DNA of 64,000 nucleotides from assembly GCA_033063855.1 (NCBI GenBank), contig CP093831.1:3472001-3536000 (forward strand), given 5' to 3'. The translations under genes were made by a program, and so were the position numbers. The first letter of the stretch is position 1; each line of letters starts with the position of its first letter. Positions 1 through 11,976 of this stretch are shown in pieces. The notes under the pieces were generated by a model, which worked only from the letters and a program-made list of their open reading frames with translations, searched no databases and had not been told where the DNA came from. Origin of the DNA: Smittia aterrima. Its lineage: Eukaryota > Arthropoda > Insecta > Diptera > Chironomidae.

Positions 1-2516
1 TAAGAGCTGTTCCCTGTATGAAACGATCCCCGCAAACAGCGCAAACGTAAGGTTTCTCCCCTAAAATTAATTTCATGTCGCATTCGTTCACCTTCAAAAA
101 AGCTATTAAGCTCACCTGTATGTCGACGGATATGAAGTGTCAAATCATTCGATTGCGTGAACGCTCGATCGCAATCTGTGTGAAATTTTTAATTAGCCTA
201 CATTTGCGGAACGAATCGATTTCAAGTTACTTACATGTACATTGATAAGGCCGAACTCCCTAAAAGAAAGAAATCCTCAAAGTAGAGCTTATTTTCAAAT
301 AAATATTAATAAATCTTCTCACCGTATGAATTCGCATATGTCGGACGAGTTTGTTCGATCGAGAAAAGCCTTTTCCACAAATCGTACAAAGACATGGCTT
401 CTCACCAGTATGAGTTCTTCGATGACACTGCAGATCAGATGATCGAGGAAATCCTTTTTCACATAAATCGCATTTATATGGCTTTTCCCCTAAAAGAAAT
501 CAAATCTCAAGTTGAGCTCTTTGTCTTAAAATATTAATAAATCTTCTCACCTGTATGACGTCGCATGTGAACAATTAAGTTTGATGAGTTGCTAAAAGCT
601 CGACCGCAATAAATGCACAAGTGCTTGTCTTCATCGTCACGATTATCTTTATGAATCTTCATATGTGAACGCAAGTTATCTTTTCGATTAAACTTTTTCT
701 GGCACACCGGACACTCAAACTTCTTTTCAGATGGATTGTGAGTTTTCCGATGACGTTCAAGGTGCTCAGATCGTGAGAACGCTTTCCCGCATAACTCACA
801 CGTATACATTTTGATTTTCTCAGTCCCCGGATGTTTGTTTTCCATGTGCTTCGCCATCGAATCGAGCCACATGAACTTCTTATTGCAAACGTTACAATTT
901 AATTTCTTTGATTTGTTCTCGCACTGTGATTTCAGATGCTTATGCAAGGTATAGGCGTTGGGAAATGATTTGCTGCATGTGATGCATTTGTCGATAAAAT
1001 TTTCCAGTTGATGAATGTGATCGGTCATCATGTGAGCCATCGATTCCCTGCTCCGCTTGAAGAGATTCGAGCACAATGTGCAGTTATAGAATTTCTTTGG
1101 GATTGTGTTTTGATCAAGTGTCAGCTCTATCCGATCATCTGGTGCTTCAGCTTCGTTTTCATCTTCACTTTCTGAATCGCTTAGCAAAAGCTCGTGACCA
1201 TCTCTTGATAGAATTTGGTAAAACTTTTCATATTCGTTCTCGTTCATTTTGTTTCTTAAATACTGATGAAGTTGTGGGAGACTCGACTTTTCTAAATCCA
1301 CTTCGAGAGGATTGAAAAGAAAGATTTTGTTCTTAATTTCAATATCGTCGAATGAAGTCGAGCTAAGATGTTGATTAAGATGAGTTCGTAATGTTGAAAT
1401 CCTCTGAAACTTTTTATCGCAAATTTTGCATGACGCATTAATTTGCATTGATCGTGATCGTTGATTTTTTAAAGGTTTCTCGTCCTCAGCTTCTATCTCT
1501 TCGTCATGTTCTTCTCGCACATGATTCTTGTACTCAGTTCGTGATACGAATGTTTCATCACAATAATCACAACTGACTGTTCGTTCATGGATCAGAAGAT
1601 GTCGTCGAAGGTGATCACTCTTAATGAAACCTAAAAGCGAGAAAAATTAATTACAACTTTTCGCGAAATATCGGATAGTAACTCACCTCGATTACATATA
1701 TTGCATCGTTTGAGATTTTCGCCTGTATGAAGTCGAACGTGAAGAGTTAAACCTTTCTTGTCAACCAACTTCTTATTACAGATCTGACAAACAAACTTTC
1801 CATCTTCATCCTTCACGTAATCAACGTTCTCAACAACTCTTGTCGGTGAGTGTTCGTCGTGAGGCTTCTTTTTCATTTTGTCCTTTGGTGGCTTCATATC
1901 AAAATTCTCTTCACTTGCATCATCATCTGATTCCTCTGGATCAACAGTTTCGTCAGCTCCGTCTTGTGATGAGTACGAGTTGTTGTTATATGAATCATTT
2001 TGCTGATTTGAAGTATTCGAGTTGTCAGCATAGTCGATCGAAGCATCAAAGTCACCATCGTCATCGATGAATGGATCAGCGTCAACAAATGCAATCTCCG
2101 TCTTTATTCCCATCATGAAATTCGTATTGTTCTCCTCTCGATTATCAAGGGAATCATCTTTAAAGAGAACACTTCGAAGTGTTGCATCGCTTTGCTCGAT
2201 GCTGGCCTTGAAATGGAACGATAAATATGCTTTATCGGTACAATCCTTGCATATTTTATCGGGAAGTCCATCGTTTTGTGAAATCTATAGGACAACAACG
2301 GGATGTCGATTGTTAGAGTCGAGTAATCTTGTAGACATCTTAACTCACCTGAACATTCCCCGTCAACTGTTGTAGAATTTGGTTTAAAGTTAATGCATCA
2401 GCCTCTTGTTGTGAATTCAGGAAAATCTCGTGCATCTCGTCGTCTGTTTCGAGCAAGCAAGTCCTACACATCTTCCCAATGTTAAAGTCTCGCTTGATAT
2501 CCGATAATTCTTCCAT
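1..2516 (-). CDS. ZAD / multi-C2H2 zinc-finger protein (3' end outside window)
   Basis: Probable nuclear DNA-binding transcription factor of the insect ZAD-C2H2 family. Exons by eye: 2516-2349, 2284-1687, 1630-551, 489-323, 259-235, 175-116 and 60 to beyond 1; all phases join. The start is the ATG at 2516. Exons 1-2 encode the ZAD: one CxxC pair (MCRTC) near residue 17 and a second (KICKDC) near residue 66. ZADs bind zinc and dimerise. A long acidic Ser/Asn/Asp-rich linker follows, then about 14 C2H2 fingers; one is C2HC (final Cys at KSQC) and the last is cut by the window edge. TGEKP-type linkers join the distal fingers. Several introns fall exactly in the HTG/EKP linker, and one exon (235-259) is only 25 bp. 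DNA target unknown. Family assignment is firm; orthology to a named gene is not claimed. Confidence 0.9.
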
Positions 2517-5500
2517 TTCGACGAGTTACAAAGCAAATTCAATTAAACATTAAAAATTCTATTGCAAAACAAAAACGCGAGTAGTTGCCTGTCCTGCGTC
2601 GAGTGAAATATTTATGTTCAGTTGGATCTTAAAAAGTGAAAAATCGTGAAAATTTGAGCGACTGAGTTTTCAGCTCAAAGTTTTGAGTGATATAGAAAGG
2701 AAAAACCTCACAAGAAGGGCTCAAAAATGACTTGAATCAACGTAGTAGCGCTGACGAGACTCATCCATGTGAGGTAAGCAGTGAAATCGACGGATTAGCG
2801 AAGAAATTATGTGAAAATCGAATGGCTGAAAGCGCTTCCTTGAGAAAATTTCATTATCAGGTTAAATCGTCTTCGATTCTTATCGGAACGACTGTGATCG
2901 GCTTTGTGTGAATGATCTGAATGTTAATTAAGATTTTCCTTTGATCAAGAAGTGAAAATTGTGTGGAAAATCTGAAGTCTAAAATAACCTCGCAGCAAGA
3001 TTATTTGTGATGATTCGGCCTAATTAATCTCGTTTTTTGATCAAACTATCTCATAATCAAGACTCTCCTTACTCTTATGATTATCATAGAGAAGTATAGT
3101 TAATTAAATATTAAGACGTAAATAAATCAGCTTTTAAAATCTGCTTGCATTGAAAAAGCAAATGGCTGATGGGAATTATCCGTCAAATGCGACACAGCAT
3201 ATATCTTTAGCATAGAATTATCCATCAGTAATGTACTTCTCATAAATTATCTTAAACATTTTCATAATTTTAAATTTACCTGCATTTCATTTTCAAGTAA
3301 AAGCAATTAAAGTGTGACACGACTTACGAATCGCCCCCAGAACAGCACACGAGCCAATTTTTTCGTCAGTTCACTTTATGTTCATCTTGAGAAAAGATGT
3401 GTTAAATATTTCGTGATCTGAATATCGGGTGAAAAAAAAAAGAAAATAGAGAAAAAGAAAGAAAAGCTTCAAAGTGATCCGAAATGCCGATAATCGAACT
3501 GAAGTTTTAAAGTTAAATGCATTTTAATCAAACGAAAAAAAAAGAAAAATAAAATTCTGTGCTCGGGTAATTCAATATATAAAAGAAAAATTGGATATCG
3601 TGCGAGTGTATGTGTACGTATATTTATTTATTTGAAAGAGAAAAAAAAATGTTGAAGTAAAACAAAAAAATAATAGCAATCCCAGTGCTTTTGGAATCTC
3701 GAAGAAATTACTGAAGGTACTTGCTAGGCTTATCTTTCGCTCATTCAATCTGAAAGCATTTTTGTCGACGTCAAGCGTTAATATTTTGGTGATCGTCGTT
3801 AGCCACGATGTTATCTCTCTCTTTCTGTGATTTGAATGAAAATTATAGACTGAATGAGTTGTCTCGTCACGAGGGGGCCTGTTTCACTCACTGCCCGCTC
3901 TAGAATATCTTCGTCGAGTCATTTTATTGTCGCCGGAATAAAAAGAAGAGAAACAAAATATATAAAAAAAATTCCAATAAACACCTCTCGCTCTACATCA
4001 AAATAGAGAATTACATAACATTTTCGCTTTTCGCGGAGTCTCGCGAGTGTGTCGAAGCCGATTCTATGGCGATTATAAATTGAAGTCAAAGAAGAACTTG
4101 CGGCTTGTTGAAAAATCTTCGCCAAACATCTCAAAAGAACGAGAGACTCGACAAAGAATAGATTTTGTCTATGTAAGAGCTGCGACTATTTACTTCTTAT
4201 TACATTTTTGTGTTGTTCTCTTACGACATAAAATGGGTGAACTCGGTAAACTAGCTAAAGTAAGAGAGAGAGGGAGCGAATAACTATTAGAAACAGAGCC
4301 TTAGGTGATATTTGCTAGTAATGTAGCTCTTTATAGTTGTTTTTAATGACCTCCACCGCCTAGTCTTGCTACATGTTTTATTAACTGCCCTTTAGTTTCG
4401 CGTAAACGCAGGTTTCTTATTATTCTCTCTCGTTCTACCTTCAATTTTTGTTTTCGTGTACGCGGCAATATAATAATTTTTCCTTCGTCATTAAACTCAT
4501 GAAGAGAACAGAAGAATATAAAAGTTAAGAATTGCTTCTGACTCCAGATAAATGTAAAGAGTGAGAGAGAAGTGAGAGATGAATGATGTCGATGTATCAG
4601 TGTGTGCAAAAAGATTGACAAATGCGTCTTAAATAACACGAAAAAATATCTTGTCGAACAATGAGGCTAATAGTCTGAAACCTTTTCCCATTGCATAGAC
4701 AAGAGATGAATGTTCGTTATTGTTTTGAGGCTCGTAAGCGAGTCGAGTTCAGAGAGGAAGCGACAACATGAAAATGTCTTAGCATACCACCGGTTGTTTC
4801 ATTCGTTTTTTTACATTAAGAATATAACTCGCGGTAGGGTGAACAGAGCCATGTAAAAAACGCGGAATTCAGTCATGAATGAAGTAGAGCACTCACTCTT
4901 ACATGTGCCGTGAGCTGTAACCGACCGAGTGTGATACCTTCTTCTTAGCACACTCGGAAAGTATGAAGTAATATTCATTTAATTGATTTCCCTTCTTACT
5001 CTCTCGCCCCACGTCCAACCCCTGCCATGAACAACACATTAAAGCACACACAGCAGTCGAGCAGAGAGAAATAAGTTTTTTTTTTATTGAATGGATAAAC
5101 TCAGTGAAGAAGAAGAACGATGAAGAAAGAAGTAAGCAAGAAAGTATGGTCGAACGACGGACAAGAAGAAGTTCATGTATACGAGCAATCGAAATAGAAG
5201 AAAAACCAGAATAAATCGTGGCGAAACTACTTTGAAACACGTTTTCGCTTCGTCGACGCTCTTGTGGCCCAGAGCTGCCTCGAAACCGGGTATTTGTGTT
5301 GAGCGGATGATATCAGCGATCGAAACTCTTTTCGTTTCCAATAAACTGCAGCGAATCTTTTATTTTGCCGGTCGAATCGCTCGATATTAAATGTTTACAG
5401 TAAAGTCTCAGACACCTTTACAAAGTCCACAACTTTTATACGTTATCAGTTTCCACTCTTTACGAGGGAAATTTATGACCGTTTTCCTTTCGCACTGATG

Positions 5501-5691
5501 ACGACGAAGCGATGTCGTAAATATTTTCTGTGTCGCTGGAGCTTTAATTTTATTTTATCGCCCGGCATTTTCTTTCGTAAACTACGCAACGTTTATCTGT
5601 CTGCCTCCGCTTATGGCAGCTCGTGATTGGAACAGAAAAAAGCAAATTTGTTTTCGTTTCGTTAACCAATATTTAATTCAACAATAATAAA
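2517..5691. other. Intergenic, no supported gene
   Basis: Non-coding, AT-rich sequence between the 5' end of the zinc-finger gene and the 3' end of beta-tubulin, with A-rich tracts at 3428-3580. The few open frames (3919-5390) are short, overlap on both strands and show no domain. The zinc-finger promoter and leader must lie in the first few hundred bases, but I see no decisive element. Confidence 0.6.
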
Positions 5692-5697
5692 TTTATT
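5692..5697 (-). terminator. Poly(A) signal AATAAA of beta-tubulin
   Basis: TTTATT on the plus strand reads AATAAA on the minus strand, about 36 bases past the beta-tubulin stop codon. Confidence 0.6.
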
Positions 5698-5732
5698 TCA
5701 ACAAAGAATTTTGCGATGAAAAAACATTTTCC

Positions 5733-7176
5733 TTAGTTGGTTTCCTCTTCTTCCTCGTCGAATTCCTGATCTTCATCAACAGTGGCCTCTTGATATTGTT
5801 GGTACTCGCTGATCAAATCATTCATATTGCTTTCAGCTTCGGTGAATTCCATTTCATCCATTCCTGAGAAAAATCAAATCTTAACTTTCTTTCAAATCTT
5901 TCATAATTAAATTAAATTACCTTCGCCTGTGTACCAATGCAAGAAAGCTTTGCGACGGAACATGGCAGTGAACTGTTCAGCGATGCGCTTGAAAAGTTCT
6001 TGAATGGCAGTTGAGTTGCCGATGAATGTTCCTGACATTTTTAAACCGCGAGGAGGAATGTCACAGACAGCTGTCTTAACATTGTTGGGAATCCATTCGA
6101 CGAAATAACTGTTGTTCTTGTTTTGGATGTTCATCATTTGTTCGTCGACATCCTTCATTGACATTCGTCCTCTAAAGATAGCTGCAACAGTCAAATAGCG
6201 TCCGTGACGTGGATCACAAGCAGCCATCATGTTCTTTGCGTCGAACATTTGTTGAGTTAGTTCAGGCACTGACAAAGCTCGGTATTGTTGAGATCCACGC
6301 GATGTCAATGGAGCGAATCCAGTGATGAAGAAGTGAAGACGTGGGAAAGGAACCATGTTGACGGCAAGTTTGCGTAAATCGGCATTGAGTTGGCCAGGGA
6401 AACGAAGACACGTTGTCACTCCAGACATGGTTGCTGAGACTAAATGATTGAGATCACCGTAAGTTGGAGTGGTTAACTTCAGCGTTCGGAAACAAATGTC
6501 ATAGAGTGCTTCGTTGTCGATACAATAAGATTCGTCAGTGTTTTCAACGAGTTGATGAACTGACAGAGTTGCGTTGTAGGGCTCGACGACGGTATCTGAA
6601 ACCTTTGGCGATGGGACGACTGAATAAGTATTCATGATGCGATCTGGATATTCTTCGCGAATCTTTGAGATCAATAGAGTTCCCATGCCAGAACCAGTTC
6701 CTCCTCCAAGCGAATGCGTCAATTGAAATCCTTGCAAGCAATCACAGCCTTCTGCTTCTTTGCGAACGACATCCAGGACAGAATCAACCAATTCGGCTCC
6801 TTCGGTGTAATGTCCCTGAGAAAATTAAAATTTAAGAAAATTTTCCAATATTTTGAAACGAAGTTACCTTTGCCCAGTTGTTTCCTGCTCCCGATTGACC
6901 AAAAATGAAATTGTCTGGACGGAAAAGCTGGCCAAATGGACTAGCGCGAACGGAATCCATTGTTCCTGGCTCCAAATCGACAAGAACAGCACGTGGCACG
7001 TACTTTCCACCTGAAGCTTCATTGTAGTAGACATTGATTCTTTCCAATTGAAGATCTGAGTCGCCTTGGTAACATCCAGTTGCGTCGATTCCATGCTCGT
7101 CTGAGATAACCTCCCAGAATTTAGCTCCGATTTGATTACCGCATTGACCGGCTTGAATGTGAACAATTTCACGCAT
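5733..7176 (-). CDS. Beta-tubulin
   Basis: GTP-binding beta subunit of the microtubule heterodimer. Exons 7176-6868, 6815-5921 and 5863-5733 join in phase to 444 residues, the usual family length. It begins with MREI, the tetrapeptide through which beta-tubulin mRNA autoregulates. The GTP loop GGGTGSGMG is at residues 140-148 and the taxane-site/M-loop segment APLTSRG is intact. The C-terminal tail is acidic and ends EEEEETN. Residues 167 and 200 are Tyr and 198 is Glu. Oddities: residues 267-268 are Ile-Thr where almost all beta-tubulins have Met-Pro (HFFMPGF), with further changes CYQGDSD and SGTFIGN. The tail DQEFDEEEE resembles, but does not match, the EGEFEEE axonemal motif. This suggests a divergent, perhaps tissue-restricted isotype; which isotype is not decided. 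Confidence 0.97.
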
Positions 7177-10100
7177 CTTGATAGTTCTTGACTTAAATGA
7201 GGATCTTTTAACTTAAATCGAATTGACTTTCGATTGATTTTCAAGAGAATTTCTTTTTTATGTCTGAACTCTTCGGACTTTCGATGACGAATGAATTTTC
7301 TCGATTTGCAACTTTTCAGGAAACTTCTGCAAAGCCTGCTTTACCCTTTTTCGACCATAACTTTTTTTGAAAATATTTTTCTGTTAAATCGTTCGGATTA
7401 TTTTTGTTTTACTCAGATTCGTTACAAAAACTTATCGAAGCTCCTGTATCATAAACTTTGTCTCGAACAAATCGCTTTGCTTGCTGAAAATGAATAAATT
7501 CCCTGGCTCAGAAATATGGAAAAATATAAATTATTTATGAATGGTTGATAATGTTGATTCTTCTTAGTCGTCGCTCTTACTTGCTTCGTTCTACAGCCAT
7601 TTCAAAAACATGCCTAAAGGGATGTAGAGAAACGAGTCTCATTAAAATTCAAAAGCCGACGAAAAAGTTTTATGATAAGAAAATCCGTCATAAAATGTAA
7701 TGCCTTCGATGGAAGTTATTCAGTGATGCTCTATAAATTAATTATTTGTTATTGGGATTGATCACAACTTTGAATTCCTCTTGGATCTTTAACCAAAAAG
7801 GTGCCGACGCAACTTCACGTCTTGTTCGTTTGCTGAAGCGTGAGATGCCACTTGAGATGAAAACTGTGTTTTAAAGTTAAAACAAAAGTTATGAGCACAT
7901 AATACTCGTTAAATCTTTAAATTGAGCGCACAAAGAATGAACTTTATCTTTTCCGCGGAAGATTAATGATTAGTGAGTGAACTATCCGTTAACAACATTC
8001 AACTCCAACAAAAATATTCGCTCGCTTGCTTAAAACTCAAGCCAACACACAATCATAATTTTTAATTAAAGAAATTATACAATGAGTTGTTGAACTCTTG
8101 GCGCGGTGCTTGATGTTGAAAATGGTTTTCAATTAACATTTCATTTGGCTTTGCTCGACTATTAATTGCCAAGCGTTTCAAGAATTCTTCTTCATCGCGG
8201 GCGATCTCAACGCAAGCGAAGTAATCGGATCAGTTATGTGTCGTAAACTAGTTTCAGAATGTTTTGGTTTCGTTAGAGATGGCAACTGATATCTCTCGAA
8301 ATGTAAAGATCACCAAAGCCACTTACAGTTTCTCATGTTGACTTGTGTTCTCTGGTTGCGCCATCAAGCAATAAGTAGCATTCGCTTTATCACGATGATG
8401 TTAAACGTCGCATGACAAAGAGAAGAAATTTATTAACATTGTGTTGATGATGATGGGGGCTTAGACTCGAAGATTCACATTTTAGCCTAACGCACTTAAA
8501 TCACTCAATTTAATTTCATGACGATGCAAACTAGTTGCACAAAAACTCGTGTGATGAATAGATGTTTGATTATCTCCCGAAATAGATGCGGCATTTCAGC
8601 TCCGCGATGTTACATAAGCAACGGAGTAAATAAACTTAACTTGATACGTGTTTTTTTTCTGTTGACTGTCATTCATCATATCGCTCGCTCTATGCGCGCT
8701 TAAATGTATACATTGCTGATGTCGCGTTCTCTCTTGCTCCCTCGCTGCTACCAACAAATCGAGCTTGAATGTTGAAAAATTAATTTGACGTTGCTTGATT
8801 GCGACGAGGGCGAAAAATGAAATGAGCTTTCCACTCGTCTTTCATTTCTCGTATGGAAATGACCAATAAAGAGTCAGTTGAACATGAATTAAATATAGCA
8901 GTCTATGCTCTGCTTAAAGACCTGTTAACACAGCAAAAAAAAAAGGCTTCGAAAGACTTTTATTTGCAACTGATAACGATTATTTGTGAGCAAGGAAAAA
9001 AAACGTATCGAGGGAATGAAAATAAAAGCCCATAAAACTGATAACATTCTACACCGCTCGCATGAGTTTCAAGTGGCAAACTTATACTCGTGTGGCCACT
9101 AGCTGCTCATTATCGTCTTTAATTGATCGTGATGGGATCGTTTAAAGGTGCGAGAAACTGCTACAATTTCACTGTCAAAGAAAGACATTTTGTATCTAGC
9201 GAACGTGGGTTTTGTGTTTGCCGTGGCTTCGCATTTTCTCGCAGCTCTCGCTTCGCTGTTGACGAGTTCCTTCATATCAAATTGACTCTGACTCAGCCTC
9301 AAAAAAATTGAATTAATATGCCGACGTTGGCAGAGCGCGAAAAAGAATTAAAAATAAATATTTACCGTAGCCGCTATGATCGCGTAGGCGGCATTGGATG
9401 AAATTCAGTTTTGGAATGATTTGAGTACCGAACTTCATTCGTTCATTAATCATTCAGGTGATAACGTGCCCACCAAAAATTTCATGCAGCGCTTGAGTTT
9501 GTCACTAATTTTATGACTTCATAAAGGCTCACAACTTCACTGATAAGAAATAATGTTTTCTGTTCTGTTAGCGCTCTCTCTCCTCTCCGTGTGATTTACA
9601 AGCGAGTTCTCGACAAGTAGAAAGAAAAACAGTCTCGCACAGCAAGACATTCGCTATTGATTTTCCTTTTTTGTTCCGTCTTGACTCTCCTCCCTACTTT
9701 TCCATTAGAATTCTCGTCTGTTGCACTTTCTTTCATGCAACATGAACAGAAAGAAATCAGAAACGGAATCGCATCGTCTGACATCCTGCAATAATTTAAA
9801 AAGTTCTTTTCTTTCACAAATTGCAAGGGAAAAAATTTCTTTTCTTGTTATGTGCCAAGAGAATTTTGCACTCGACAGTATCTGCTTGCTATGAAAGATT
9901 ACGAAGTGAAATAAGAAATCTTATCATGTTCACTCTTCGTAACAGCTTTAAACAAAAGTTAATCTCAGATTTCAATGGAATTTCTTTTGATTCCATGCTG
10001 AGAAGAATTTTTCTTGATAATTACTTGAAATGAAATTAAGGTTGAAGTTTGATGACACCTGTTTGAGTTTGAAGGGTGTGAGATTTTGAAAAGTGTCACT

Positions 10101-11976
10101 GCAGTGACAGAATGAAAATAAATCTCATGAGAGTCGACAGTAAATTTCATGAATCGTTGCGACGGTAGCGACATTAAATGAAGTTCATGAAATCATAATG
10201 AAGTTGGTTCTCAGGTTGAAAGGAATGTCAGCGAATCATCGCAAATTCGGTTCCGTTTCGCTGTGTTTATCCTCTTCTTCTTAAATTTTACCCGAGGAAA
10301 GAAGGAAGCGATTCAGTGCGAGCAAGAATAAATCCATTTGAAAATGGGGTAATCAAAAGGAAAAACTCTTGAAGCGGTTCGAAGACGACGCTAGTGTGAG
10401 TGGCTGGGGAATGGGGAAGCAGGCAGATGATGATGAATCTCATCATGAGCTGCGGTATGCGCTTGTGTTCGTCGTGTCGTCGACGATGTAAGGAGAGCAA
10501 AGAAGAAAACTCTAGAAAAAAAATCACATTTTCGATTTTCTTCTTGCGCTTTATTTTATCTTGTTGCTATTTTTATGGCAGAATTTTATCTCTCGAAGCA
10601 AAATACATTTCTGTGTCGCTCTTTTCATTCTACAAAAGTAATTTTTTTGATGGCTGGGCTTTGTTCAACGATGATGAAGTCATCATGAGTTCGTTAATGA
10701 ACAGAATGTCCCACAAACATAAGAAACTGTTCCTTTTACCTAACGATGAAGTACAGCAAATTCAAGCCGTCTAACCAATCGCATAAAGCTAATGCTATGT
10801 ATTCATTTATTTATTCGTCTCTACATTGTCGATCAACGAAACAAAATGAATTGACGATTTCGAGACACCGTTCAGCCGTGGTTTGATCAGAAGTCACACA
10901 AAATTGTTTTCGTTCGAGCACAATGAAGCTTTCAGCTACCGAAATAAATGTACAATGTAGTCGCAGTAAATTTGCTGATGACATCGATAAGAATTGAAAA
11001 TGCTAGTCGAATGGATTGATGCCCATTGAGAGTGAGAGAGGCATTCAAACGAATAACGATTCAATCGGAAAAATGTTTTTCGATTGCAATTTTATCGTAG
11101 CCCAGAGCTTCCCCAACAAAAACCGTTCAACTCTGTCGATTGTTTATGCAAGTTGTTGCTGGGAATCAAAGTGAGAAAGAATAATTTCCATGGATGTGTA
11201 AGAGAAAGGCTTTTGCTGACTCGTTCTGAAAATGTTGAATCCTTTTTTTTGCTACTGCTGCTTTTCTCTGTTGTCATCGAGTGTGCGCATGATCTTCGTA
11301 ACAATTTCTCTTTCCACCCCCCAAGTCCTCTCCGTCGCTTTGGCTATGTTTGTATTTTTCTTCTTCCCCAACTATTTTTTTTTGTTCTGAGTTCGAGCGA
11401 GGAAAAATGTAGCTAGAAAAGCTCTTTGTGCTCTCTATCCAACCATTCGCGTCTCGTGCATGACAGAAGCCAGTTGAATACGGAACAAAGTTCCAGTCTA
11501 CAGGAAGAGAGAGAGAGAAAGAGAAAAGTTGAATTGTGAAAGTCAAATTGAGCCAAAGTTGATGAAAAACGGGGACATTGTGAATATTCAGTAGAATACT
11601 CTACGAAAAGAAATTCGGAAAAGCGATAATTTGCCTTATTTTGGATAAAACCAAAAGCAAGAAAATAAAATTGCAATATTTATTTTCTCGGTGTGAAAGA
11701 GAGAAAAGCTGAATGTGAATTCTGGGGACTGTCGTCGTCATCGTCAAAAGTCTGCAGTGCAATTCTTTACTAGAATATGTCTCATAAGTGAATGAAGCTC
11801 GAGCCGCCTGGGGTGAATTCAATGAGTGTGTGCTGGAAATAAATCTCTCCCAAGCGACATTATCCTTGAACTTTTCGAAGGCCAAACTTCAAACATTCTT
11901 CGTTCTCTCAACAAAGCGCATAAATAATTTATTGCACTCAACTAATCGCCATATTTTTTTCTCTCTTTCATTACAG
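7177..11976. other. Intergenic or upstream intronic, no supported gene
   Basis: AT-rich sequence upstream of beta-tubulin and far upstream of gawky. It holds only short, unconserved open frames, such as 8853-9035 and 10400-10774, in biased low-complexity sequence. I saw no tRNA- or rRNA-like sequence. It may contain the tubulin promoter and first non-coding exons or introns of gawky. Confidence 0.5.

Noticed and set aside
2113..2298. Separate 61-codon minus-strand gene
   Set aside because: It is the wrong frame of zinc-finger exon 2; the ZAD frame continues through it in phase.
8853..9035. 60-codon plus-strand frame as a small gene
   Set aside because: No homologue I recognise, no context, and AT-rich sequence makes such frames common.
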